From Hahellaceae bacterium (GTDB taxonomy: Bacteria > Pseudomonadota > Gammaproteobacteria > Pseudomonadales > Oleiphilaceae), in assembly GCA_016716085.1 (NCBI GenBank), contig JADJWY010000009.1, forward strand, positions 426,506 through 490,505: a DNA stretch of 64,000 nucleotides, in the 5' to 3' direction. The notes under the pieces are model-generated. The model did no database searches. It saw only the letters and a list, made by a program, of their open reading frames with translations, and was not told the origin of the DNA. Positions 35,331-43,007 of this stretch are shown one piece after another. Both the position numbers and the translations under genes were made by a program. How positions within the stretch are numbered: position 1 is the stretch's first letter; each line of letters opens with the position of its first letter.

Positions 35331-36275
35331 ATAATGCCTATTGGCCATCACCAGGTTGGCCAAGGCACACTTCGTGAATACCGCGTGGGCATTCTTGTCC
35401 AAGCCTCGGTAACGCACTTTCTTATAGCCAAATTGGCCTTTCAAAATGCCAAACAGATGCTCAACCCGCGATCGGATTTTCGATTTGTGCCGATTGCTCG
35501 ATCTCTCCTGTTCGCTCAGCTGTCGGTGACGGCTACCTTTTCGCTGGGTAAAGTCCTTAGCATTTGGTGATCGCTCGTGAATCACCCGCTTCTGCCCGGT
35601 GTAGGCAGAATCACCCCATACACGCGTTTCGTTGCCATGGAGTAAGTCGCCCAGCACTTGTGAATCATGTACATTGGCGGGTGTCACCACCACGGAATGA
35701 ATCAGCTTGGTTTTGCTGTCCACGCCGATGTGTGTCTTCATCCCGAAATACCACTGGTTGCCTTTGCGCGTCTGCTTCATATCGGGATCACGCGCTTTGT
35801 CTCTATTCTTGGTGGAACTTGGGGCGTTGATGATGCTGGCATCCACAATTGTTCCCCTGGACACTTTCAAGCCGCTCTCTGCGAGATATACATTGACCAG
35901 GCGAAAGAGCTCGTCACCCAGATTGTGCGTTTCCATCAAGTGGCGAAATTTGCAAATGGTGGTTTCGTCCGGCACAAGCTCTTTGCCAAGATCAATTCCG
36001 ACAAACAAACGCATCGCTCTGGAATCATAAAGGGCTTCTTCAGCTCCGGGATCAGACAGCTCGAACCAGTGCTGCAGAAAATGGATTCGCAACATACGCT
36101 CCAGACCAATCGGTCTTCGACCAGCTCCTTTGGGTACATCAGGGTAGTAGGGTCTGATTGCTTCGCTCAATTCTTTCCACGGAATGATCCGATCCATTTC
36201 ACTGAGGAAAACTTCCTTGCGAGTTTTCTTGCGGTAAACCTCAAAACCACTGGCCTCCAGACTCTGCTGTTTCAT
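35319..36275 (-). CDS. IS5-family DDE transposase
   Basis: A 318-residue transposase with an N-terminal DUF772-type domain (PKGAGRRPIGLERMLRIHFLQHW) and the DDE catalytic residues visible: Asp in IVDASII, Asp in VWGDSAYTG and Glu in RSRVEHLFGIL. No frameshift or stop is present, so it is probably active and could also mobilise the 400-bp derivative in trans. It lies antisense to the kinase it interrupts. Confidence 0.95.
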   Translation of the reverse strand: MKQQSLEASGFEVYRKKTRKEVFLSEMDRIIPWKELSEAIRPYYPDVPKGAGRRPIGLERMLRIHFLQHWFELSDPGAEEALYDSRAMRLFVGIDLGKELVPDETTICKFRHLMETHNLGDELFRLVNVYLAESGLKVSRGTIVDASIINAPSSTKNRDKARDPDMKQTRKGNQWYFGMKTHIGVDSKTKLIHSVVVTPANVHDSQVLGDLLHGNETRVWGDSAYTGQKRVIHERSPNAKDFTQRKGSRHRQLSEQERSSNRHKSKIRSRVEHLFGILKGQFGYKKVRYRGLDKNAHAVFTKCALANLVMANRHYHLS

Positions 36276-37156
36276 GGCGATTCCATTTTGTCGTTTGTCG
36301 TCTCATGGTATACGATTTCTGGAATTAATCAGAGTTGCCCTAAAGATGAAGTGAGCTGGGAAGCACCGCTGAGAGCCGAGGGAGGGGACGATATTGAGTG
36401 CCTTTGGCATGTCAGCGAACTGCCTGAGCGGGATAGTGCCTCTCGAAGTTACATTCTCCAATGCCAGGATCTCCGCGAGCAACGCCGTCTGGATCGGCTC
36501 AAGAATGAATTTGTTTCAACGGTGAGCCATGAGTTGCGTACGCCCATCACGGCGATTAATGGCGCGCTGTCGATGTTGCAGCATCAAGCCGCGAATCAGT
36601 CTGTCGATGCAATGCAACGACAGTTACTGGATATCGCCGTGCGTAACAGCAAACGTTTGCATTTGCTGATTAACGATTTGCTGGACATGGAGCGGATTAC
36701 CTCGGGTTCCATCCAATTAGATCTTCGTGCTTTACGTCCTCAGGTTGTGGTTGAACAGTGTGTCGAAGCACTGATTCCCTATGCAGAGCAGTTTGGGGTA
36801 CGACTTAACGCGACGGTTCAACCGGGGCTTCCACAGTGCCGGGCCGACCCCGACAGGCTTCAGCAAGTGCTGGTGAACCTGCTCTCGAATGCTATTAAGT
36901 TTTCACCGACGGGTGCAGAGGTTCTGTTGCAGGTGGTGAAGCGGAATGATCAGATTCGGTTTAGCGCCGTTGATTCAGGGCCAGGTATTCCCGAAGCGTT
37001 TCGTGACCGGATTTTTCGTCGCTTTTCTCAGGCAGATAGTTCCGATACCCGTTCCAAAGGGGGGACAGGACTGGGATTGGCGATTTCAAAAGAGCTGGTG
37101 CAGCGCATGGGAGGACGCATTGGGTTTGAATCTGAACCCGGGGTGCGCACTGAGTT

Positions 37157-38050
37157 TTATGCTGAGCTTCCGCTAGCCTGAGGGGGGCGCCTGTTGGACA
37201 GCGCCACCGTGACACCTGAGCCCGCAATCAGAAGCATCCCCAGCAAACTGATCTGATCTGGAAGATGACCGAATATCACCCACCCTAGCAGGCCTGCCCA
37301 AAGGAGTTGCAGATAATTCATTGGTGCCAGCGTTGATGCCGAGGCATGCCGGTAGGCGGCCGTGTAAAGGTAATGTCCCAATCCGCCTGTGAACCCCATA
37401 CTCAGAAATAACAGCGTTTGCGTCAGGCTTGGCGTGGGACCATGCAGGGTCCAGGGAAGAAGGAGGCCATAAGCCAGTGAGCCAAACACGGCGGTAAAGA
37501 AAAGGAGCGTGACAGTGCGTTCACGGCTGGCGAGGTAGCGGGAAAGCAGCTGATACAGGGTCGCCGCGATGACGGCGCCGAACGCGAACATCATGCCTGT
37601 CTGATCTAGCCCACTGCCAGGGCGGGCGATCAGCAATACCCCGATAAAGCCGGTAAGGCAGGCTCCCCAACCTAAGCGCCCCAATGTTTCACCCAGTAGT
37701 GGCACGGCCAGCATCACGACAGCGATGGGGGCGAGGAAAACGATCGCCGTCGTTTCGGCGACTGGCATACGACTCAACGCAAGCCCAACGCAAACCGATA
37801 CCGTTGCCAGAGAGGCACCTCTGAGAATGGCCCAGCCCGGATGTCGGGTCTCGATCAACCTTCTGCCTTCCAGTGGCGCCAGCAGGAGCAGCATCAGTGC
37901 GAAATGCACCAGATAGCGTATAGCGACGATAAGCGGCACATTATATGACTGGGCAAGGTATTTGGTTGTGGCGTCCAGGCAGGCAAAGAGTAACAGGGCC
38001 AGCGCGTAAAGGGCCGGTCCTCGCCAATGGGGGGCGTTAATGATGAGCAT
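37157..38050 (-). CDS. EamA/RhaT-type DMT superfamily transporter
   Basis: A ~297-residue ten-segment membrane protein with two EamA halves (LGLALSRMPVAETTAIVFLAP-like region marks the first). Substrate unknown. The start is uncertain: ATG 38050 begins the first predicted membrane segment after a short cytoplasmic tail, with ATG 38065 and 38098 as alternatives. Its 3' end overlaps the broken CHASE kinase by 25 bases, convergent. With the other DMT gene at 28867 it mirrors a kinase-plus-EamA arrangement on both sides of the AraC/binding-protein core. Confidence 0.87.
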   Translation of the reverse strand: MLIINAPHWRGPALYALALLLFACLDATTKYLAQSYNVPLIVAIRYLVHFALMLLLLAPLEGRRLIETRHPGWAILRGASLATVSVCVGLALSRMPVAETTAIVFLAPIAVVMLAVPLLGETLGRLGWGACLTGFIGVLLIARPGSGLDQTGMMFAFGAVIAATLYQLLSRYLASRERTVTLLFFTAVFGSLAYGLLLPWTLHGPTPSLTQTLLFLSMGFTGGLGHYLYTAAYRHASASTLAPMNYLQLLWAGLLGWVIFGHLPDQISLLGMLLIAGSGVTVALSNRRPPQASGSSA

Positions 38051-38230
38051 GGGTTCTCGAATCATGGCGGGTTCGAAGGGCTGAAGTGAGACCAGCATAC
38101 CACTGGAAACTAGGCTTCCTCACCTATTCTATCCGCGTATACTCAAACGACGCGAGACAGGACCGGGAGTGGTCATTGACCCGCCGCGCCTGCTTCGTCC
38201 CTTCATGTTGTCCAAGGTAGGAGAATCGCC

Positions 38231-39424
38231 ATGAATGTCGAAAAAGAACTGCATCAATCTCAATCCGCCCACCCTGAAGTTTCCGTTCAAGTTCACGAAC
38301 CCCAATCAAGCGCGCCCCCGTCGGAGCCTGCGACTGCTCAGCTGATTCAACTGGCCGAGCGCGAAGCCGGAGCTGTATTGGCCCGGGATCTCAACCGCAA
38401 GCTGGATGAACTCGAAGGCCAGCTTGGGCTGCTCAATCGCCATTTTGATGATTCGCGGCAGGTGTTGGAATCTAATCTGGACGCTTTGCGCACCTTTCAT
38501 CAGCAACTTACCTCTGAGATAGAGTCCACCCGTCAGCAACTCTCTGCGCAGTCGGCTAATCACGACGCGGCAACCAAGGCGCTGGATACGCGGCTTCAGG
38601 CTGCACAGGTGGCTATGAAGGCCCAGCTAGGGCAAACGGCAGAGGTGCTGGGTACCGAATTGCAGCGCTTGCAGAGCCTGCATGAGCAACTTGATATCGC
38701 ACACGCTAAAACCGGTTCTGATTTGGTGTCGCTGAGTCTTTCGACCCGCAAGAATGTCCGCTGGTTAACGGGTGGGCTGGGTGCTGTGGCGGCGTTGACT
38801 CTGGCTGGTATGCTGACGCTCCAGTTTTTTCCCACGGCCGTTCCACTTTCGGTGTCCGAGCAATTGGATGGGCTGCAAGGTCGCGTGAATGGGCATGCAT
38901 CGGATATCGGTGGCCTGCAGGCCGCACTGGATCAGGCAAGAGAGCAGCTGACCAGCCTGGAGCAGGGGGTGCAGTTCAACGGTGAAGCAGATGCGATTCG
39001 CAACGGTCAGACCACCCGCCAGTTGGTTGGACTGACGGATGCACTGGGGCAACTGCAAAGACAGATGGATGACTTGCAGTATCGCGTCATGGGGCCGATC
39101 AATCCGGCCCCAGGCGCGACCATGCCGCTGGTTCCCCTTCAGGACCGTGCATGGGTCGATGCGCGTCCTGCTGATCATTACAGTATTCAGTTGGTGGGGG
39201 TGAATGATCAGCAGCGCCTGACTAATTTCATTAACCAGAATGCGCATGTTTTGAAAGATCAGCCGATCTTTTTTAATCAGGGCACGCATTTGGGACGTCC
39301 ATGGTTTAATTTGTTTTACGGCGATTATGCGGGGCTGAACGATGCTCAGCAGGCCTTACAAAGCCTGCCTTTGCGGCTGCGTGGCAACAGTCCCTGGGTG
39401 CGCCCAATTGCGTCGATTCGCTGA
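38231..39424 (+). CDS. Single-pass membrane protein with coiled coil and SPOR-like C-terminal domain
   Basis: A 397-residue protein: a cytoplasmic part with long coiled coil (~40-170, LNRKLDELEGQLGLLNRHF and similar heptads), one membrane segment (~178-200, WLTGGLGAVAALTLAGMLTL), a second periplasmic coiled region, and a C-terminal domain (~325-397). The last has SPOR-like spacing (HYSIQLVGVNDQQRLTNFI, then GRPWFNLFYGDYAG), which in DamX-like proteins binds septal peptidoglycan. A role in division or envelope organisation is plausible but not shown. It is the gene just upstream of the GGA-rich small RNA. Confidence 0.75.
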   Translation: MNVEKELHQSQSAHPEVSVQVHEPQSSAPPSEPATAQLIQLAEREAGAVLARDLNRKLDELEGQLGLLNRHFDDSRQVLESNLDALRTFHQQLTSEIESTRQQLSAQSANHDAATKALDTRLQAAQVAMKAQLGQTAEVLGTELQRLQSLHEQLDIAHAKTGSDLVSLSLSTRKNVRWLTGGLGAVAALTLAGMLTLQFFPTAVPLSVSEQLDGLQGRVNGHASDIGGLQAALDQAREQLTSLEQGVQFNGEADAIRNGQTTRQLVGLTDALGQLQRQMDDLQYRVMGPINPAPGATMPLVPLQDRAWVDARPADHYSIQLVGVNDQQRLTNFINQNAHVLKDQPIFFNQGTHLGRPWFNLFYGDYAGLNDAQQALQSLPLRLRGNSPWVRPIASIR

Positions 39425-39438
39425 GATGTCTGACAGGG

Positions 39439-39456
39439 CGTAAGTCATTTCTTACA
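39439..39456 (+). promoter_or_regulatory. GacA-type upstream activating sequence
   Basis: CGTAAGTCATTTCTTACA matches the GacA box TGTAAG-N6-CTTACA in 11 of 12 defined positions; only the first base differs. Its centre is about 64 bp before the predicted RNA start, the usual distance in rsmX/Y/Z promoters of Pseudomonas. An AT-rich palindrome GGTTAAA-T-TTTAACC (39497-39511) covers the -10 region. Confidence 0.8.
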
Positions 39457-39511
39457 GGCAGTGACGAAATGACGACTTTTCTGCAGATAGGTAAACGGTT
39501 AAATTTTAACC

Positions 39512-39638
39512 CGCTGGGACGCACAGTGCATACGGAAATGCACAGGCGCATGGACGCGCCGCGAGGGATCGACGAACCACCCAAGGACGGGTGACGAGCC
39601 CTGAGAAAGGCACCGCACGGATGCGGTGCCTTTTTTTT
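39512..39638 (+). ncRNA. RsmY/RsmZ/CsrB-like small RNA sequestering RsmA/CsrA
   Basis: A predicted ~125-nt RNA with six GGA motifs. Five sit in hairpin loops: GTGCAT-ACGGAA-ATGCAC (39526-39543), GGCGC-ATGGAC-GCGCC (39545-39560), CGA-GGGA-TCG (39562-39571), CACCC-AAGGAC-GGGTG (39578-39593), and the terminator loop CGGA (39618-39621). The sixth is at 39517. GGA exposed in loops is the binding signature for RsmA/CsrA, so the RNA should titrate this translational regulator. A GacA box precedes it, which places it under a GacS/GacA-like system. The 5' end is estimated from promoter spacing. It has no meaningful reading frame and lies between convergent genes. Confidence 0.87.
39609..39638 (+). terminator. 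Terminator of the small RNA
   Basis: GGCACCGCA (39609-39617) pairs perfectly with TGCGGTGCC (39622-39630) around CGGA, followed by eight T (39631-39638). This is a textbook intrinsic terminator, and its loop doubles as a GGA site. Confidence 0.93.
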
Positions 39639-39688
39639 AGGTGTGATCGCCAGAGCCTTACGTCAAAGTGGAATTTGCTTTCTGGTGG

Positions 39689-40570
39689 TCAACCCCAGTC
39701 CTCGTCACCTTCCATTCCAAAATCATTACTTTCAGCACTGTCCCAACCGCCTTGATCAGCAACGCCAAAATCATTGCGTGAGGCCTCGTCCGGTGTTTCT
39801 GCAGGCGCATCATCACCCATGAACTGGTTTGCCAGGGCTTGTCCGGCCACCATGCCGGCGCCCAGGGCTGCGCCGGTTGCCAATCCTCTTGCCAGCGTAG
39901 AACCCATCCCTTCACGGTGCTCCTGGGGGGCGTAGCCATGTCCCTGCGGGTGGGCATATCCCGGCGCGCTCTGATGTGACGGGTTAGAGGGCGTGAGGTG
40001 GGGAGGGGTGTTTGCGTGTCGCGACTGCAGGTGCGTTTGGGTCAAATCCTTGCCTCGGGAGCGGCCGCGTCCCAGCGCAACAGCGAACAGAATCAGGGCA
40101 ACCACGGCTGCGATCAATAAACCATTTGATATCCCTGATGAAGCAGATGCTTCAGTGGCGGGTGCTGTCGCAGGCTGGGTCGTTGTAGCAAGCGTCTGGT
40201 CAGCGATAGACGGGGCGGTCGTCGCCAGACGCGCTTTCAAGGCGGCGACGACTTCTGAACGTGCAAACGGCAATCCCGGCGCAAGTGTCTCAGCCTGAGT
40301 CAGGGCGGCAAGGGCCGCCTCATTTTTCCCTAAGCGTGCGAGTAATTCAGCATTTACGAAATGCGCCTTGGCGCTTTGTGGGTGGGCTTGTAAAACGGCC
40401 TCAGCCATTTTCTGGGCTTCATCCAGTTTGCCACTCTGCGTGACCGTGCTGATTTCCTGAAGCGTGGGGATTGCCGCACTGGCCGGTAGCACAGTGCCAA
40501 ACGATAATACAAAAAGGAACACCGCAAGAACCCGGATGGTCCGAAGATCAATTGCGTGAAAGCGTGGCAT
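39689..40570 (-). CDS. Exported TPR protein with membrane anchor and acidic low-complexity tail
   Basis: A 293-residue protein: signal peptide (residues 1-33, ending PASAA), TPR-like repeats (~35-110, KAHFVNAELLARLGKNEAALAAL), an Ala/Thr linker, a membrane segment (~150-167, GLLIAAVVALILFAVAL), and a tail with a His/Pro/Gln-rich stretch. The tail continues with a glycine/alanine hydrophobic patch (GLATGAALGAGMVAGQAL) and ends very acidic (NDFGMEGDEDWG). The tail resembles stress-associated membrane proteins, but I name no family. It converges on the small RNA terminator; 51 bases separate them. Confidence 0.7.
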   Translation of the reverse strand: MPRFHAIDLRTIRVLAVFLFVLSFGTVLPASAAIPTLQEISTVTQSGKLDEAQKMAEAVLQAHPQSAKAHFVNAELLARLGKNEAALAALTQAETLAPGLPFARSEVVAALKARLATTAPSIADQTLATTTQPATAPATEASASSGISNGLLIAAVVALILFAVALGRGRSRGKDLTQTHLQSRHANTPPHLTPSNPSHQSAPGYAHPQGHGYAPQEHREGMGSTLARGLATGAALGAGMVAGQALANQFMGDDAPAETPDEASRNDFGVADQGGWDSAESNDFGMEGDEDWG

Positions 40571-40749
40571 GATTAACTCCTGTAAGATTCAACGTGGCGA
40601 TTTTACAGGGAAATTAAACGATTAATCAGTTACTTCCAGTATGAAATTAATTTCACTATCACTCTGATAAAGAATTTAAAGTGTCTAAATTCGACAGTGG
40701 ATCCTAATCTGAGTTGTAGTTGAACAACCCAACGCGAACGGAGAAGGTC

Positions 40750-42909
40750 ATGAGCACTGAGAAAACAAATGGCGGCTGCCCTTTTATGCATGGCGGCGCA
40801 ACCCGGGACGATCAAGCCCACATGGGCTGGTGGCCGAAGTCATTGAATCTGGACATTCTGCACCAGCATGACAACAAAACCGATCCCCTGGGATCTCGGT
40901 TCAATTACCGCGAGGCCGTCAAAAAACTCGATGTGGCCGCACTCAAGCGGGACCTGACGACACTCATGACAGACAGTCAGGACTGGTGGCCTGCCGACTG
41001 GGGACATTACGGCGGCCTGATGATCCGCATGGCCTGGCACGCGGCGGGCACTTATCGTATCGCCGATGGTCGGGGTGGGGGCGGTACCGGCAATCAGCGT
41101 TTCGCACCGCTGAACTCCTGGCCTGATAACGGAAATCTCGACAAAGCGCGTCGTCTGCTGTGGCCGATCAAACGCAAGTACGGTAATCAGATCAGCTGGG
41201 CCGACCTGATTATCCTGGCAGGCAATGTCGCCTATGAATCCATGGGCCTGAAAACCTTCGGATTTGGTTTCGGACGCGAAGACATCTGGCACCCTGAGAA
41301 GGACATCTATTGGGGTGCAGAAAAAGAGTGGCTAGGAGCCGAGCGTCATGCAGACGGCAACCGAGAAGCCCTCGAAAACCCTCTTGCCGCTGTCCAGATG
41401 GGGCTGATTTATGTGAATCCTGAAGGCGTTAACGGTCAGCCAGACCCCCTGAAGACTGCCCATGATGTACGCCTGACCTTTGCCCGTATGGCCATGAATG
41501 ATGAAGAAACGGTTGCACTGACGGCTGGCGGGCATACGGTCGGCAAGGCGCATGGCAATGGTAACCCCAAAAATCTGGGCCCCGCGCCCGAAGGGGGGGA
41601 GCTGGAAGATCAGGGTTTTGGCTGGCTGAACAAAACATCGCGGGGAGTCGGTCGTGATACAGTGACGAGCGGACTTGAAGGCGCGTGGACGACCCATCCG
41701 ACGCGTTGGGACAACGGCTATTTCCAACTGTTGCTGAACTACGACTGGGAACTCAAAAAGAGTCCGGCAGGCGCATGGCAGTGGGAGCCGGTGAATATCC
41801 GTGAGGAGGACCGCCCTGTGGATGTCGAAGATCCTTCAATACGGCATAACCCGATCATGACCGATGCCGATATGGCGATGAAAATGGACCCTGCCTATCG
41901 AAAGATTTCTGAGCGCTTTTATAACGACCCCGCCTATTTTTCCGACGTATTTGCGCGGGCCTGGTTCAAGCTCACGCATCGGGATATGGGCCCTAAAGCC
42001 CGCTATATTGGCCCGGAAGTACCGAAGGAGGACCTGATTTGGCAAGACCCCGTTCCGGCCGGACGCACGGATTACGATGTGAATGCAGTCAAAGCCAAAA
42101 TCGCCGCGGCAGGTCTCTCGATCAGTGAACGGGTGGCGACCGCCTGGGACAGTGCGCGCACCTTCCGCAGTTCCGATATGCGTGGCGGGGCAAATGGTGC
42201 CCGTATCCGACTTGCGCCGCAAAAGGACTGGCCCGGTAATGAACCCGCCCGGCTGTCGAAAGTGTTGGCGAAGCTGGAGCCCATCGCGGTAGAGACGGGC
42301 GCCAGTGTCGCCGATGTGATTGTCCTGGCCGGTAATATGGGCATTGAAGAAGCTGCAAAAGCGGCGGGCTTCACGGTCACCGTACCCTTCGTACCGGGAC
42401 GAGGCGACGCATCCGCTGAGATGACAGACGCCGAATCGTTTGCGCCGCTGGAACCGGTTCACGATGGTTTCCGCAACTGGTTGAAACAGGACTATGCACC
42501 CAGTGCAGAAGAACTGATGTTGGATCGTACCCAGTTGATGGGGCTGACAGCGCCGGAAATGACGGTATTAGTAGGCGGATTGCGCGTGATCGGCGCGAAC
42601 CATGGTGGCACACGCCACGGGGTTTTCACAGATCGGGTGGGCGCGCTGACGACCGACTTTTTTGTCAATCTGACCGAGATGGCCTATGCATGGAAACCGG
42701 CGGGCAAAAACCTCTACGAACTGCGAGATCGCAAGACAGGTGCGGTGAAGTGGACGGCCACGCGTGTCGACCTGGTGTTCGGTTCCAATTCAATTCTTCG
42801 CGCCTATGCTGAAGTGTATGCTCAGGACGATAACCGCGAAAAATTTGTTCAGGATTTCGTGGCGGCCTGGACCAAAGTCATGAATGCCGATCGCTTTGAT
42901 CTGGCTTGA
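40750..42909 (+). CDS. katG: Bifunctional catalase-peroxidase
   Basis: A 719-residue KatG with both halves of the duplicated peroxidase fold. In the N-terminal half Arg93, Trp96 and His97 form the distal heme pocket (RMAWHAAGTYR), and Tyr222 and Met248 complete the Met-Tyr-Trp adduct needed for catalase activity. His263 (TAGGHTVGKAHG) is the heme ligand. It detoxifies hydrogen peroxide in the cytoplasm. ATG 40750 was chosen for GGAGAAGG upstream. The 179-bp upstream region has no clear OxyR site that I can certify. A strong hairpin follows the stop codon. Confidence 0.97.
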   Translation: MSTEKTNGGCPFMHGGATRDDQAHMGWWPKSLNLDILHQHDNKTDPLGSRFNYREAVKKLDVAALKRDLTTLMTDSQDWWPADWGHYGGLMIRMAWHAAGTYRIADGRGGGGTGNQRFAPLNSWPDNGNLDKARRLLWPIKRKYGNQISWADLIILAGNVAYESMGLKTFGFGFGREDIWHPEKDIYWGAEKEWLGAERHADGNREALENPLAAVQMGLIYVNPEGVNGQPDPLKTAHDVRLTFARMAMNDEETVALTAGGHTVGKAHGNGNPKNLGPAPEGGELEDQGFGWLNKTSRGVGRDTVTSGLEGAWTTHPTRWDNGYFQLLLNYDWELKKSPAGAWQWEPVNIREEDRPVDVEDPSIRHNPIMTDADMAMKMDPAYRKISERFYNDPAYFSDVFARAWFKLTHRDMGPKARYIGPEVPKEDLIWQDPVPAGRTDYDVNAVKAKIAAAGLSISERVATAWDSARTFRSSDMRGGANGARIRLAPQKDWPGNEPARLSKVLAKLEPIAVETGASVADVIVLAGNMGIEEAAKAAGFTVTVPFVPGRGDASAEMTDAESFAPLEPVHDGFRNWLKQDYAPSAEELMLDRTQLMGLTAPEMTVLVGGLRVIGANHGGTRHGVFTDRVGALTTDFFVNLTEMAYAWKPAGKNLYELRDRKTGAVKWTATRVDLVFGSNSILRAYAEVYAQDDNREKFVQDFVAAWTKVMNADRFDLA

Positions 42910-42911
42910 TC

Positions 42912-42939
42912 GCTCAGGCGGGCGTAGGCCCGCCTGAGC
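42912..42939 (+). terminator. Hairpin after katG
   Basis: GCTCAGGCGGGC and GCCCGCCTGAGC form a perfect 12-bp GC-rich stem with a GTAG loop, starting three bases after the katG stop. No U tract follows, so it may mainly stabilise the mRNA end or act with Rho, or allow partial read-through to the kinase behind. Confidence 0.6.
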
Positions 42940-43007
42940 CTCCTGAATCGCATTATCCGGTCACTTCAACTATACCTTTCATACGTCGTCCAGAAAGCAG
43001 CGAACGT

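Larger units (their letters stand above)
35185..36339 (-). mobile_element. Complete IS5-family insertion sequence (1155 bp)
   Basis: The element begins GGAAGGTCTGAATAATCC and ends with an imperfect inverted match, 13 of 18 positions conserved. It is flanked by CTAA target duplications at 35181-35184 and 36340-36343. Four-base YTAR-type duplications and one DDE transposase gene are typical of IS5-family elements. The transposase appears intact. The second, deleted copy of the same element lies at 30644-31043 with TTAA duplications. Confidence 0.95.
34121..37181 (+). pseudogene. CHASE-domain histidine kinase gene interrupted by a complete IS5-type element
   Basis: The first part encodes a membrane anchor, a periplasmic CHASE-type sensor (YIWPLEGNEQALGLYYPDL, then GLIYRIPVF), a second membrane segment (~250) and a PAS domain. 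The part after the insertion encodes the rest of the PAS region, HisKA with SHELRTPITA and HATPase ending GTGLGLAI. Removing 35185-36339 and one CTAA copy restores 633 residues in frame (ELTKSKDEVSWEAPL). CHASE domains sense small molecules such as cytokinin-like or peptide signals. Catalytic motifs are undamaged, so the insertion is the only visible lesion. ATG 34121 is taken; TTG 34115 is an alternative. The kinase core is paralogous to the other broken kinase. Confidence 0.9.

Noticed and set aside
35667..37181. Long open frame running from inside the insertion sequence into the kinase 3' part
   Set aside because: The first ~220 codons are antisense to the transposase and resemble nothing. 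It is the IS right end happening to be open in the kinase frame. It might allow low expression of a detached kinase core, but it is not a gene of its own.
39481..39640. c-di-GMP riboswitch as an alternative for the structured RNA
   Set aside because: It has no GEMM core elements, is followed directly by a terminator and a convergent gene, and shows repeated GGA loops plus a GacA box, which fit an RsmY/Z-type RNA much better.
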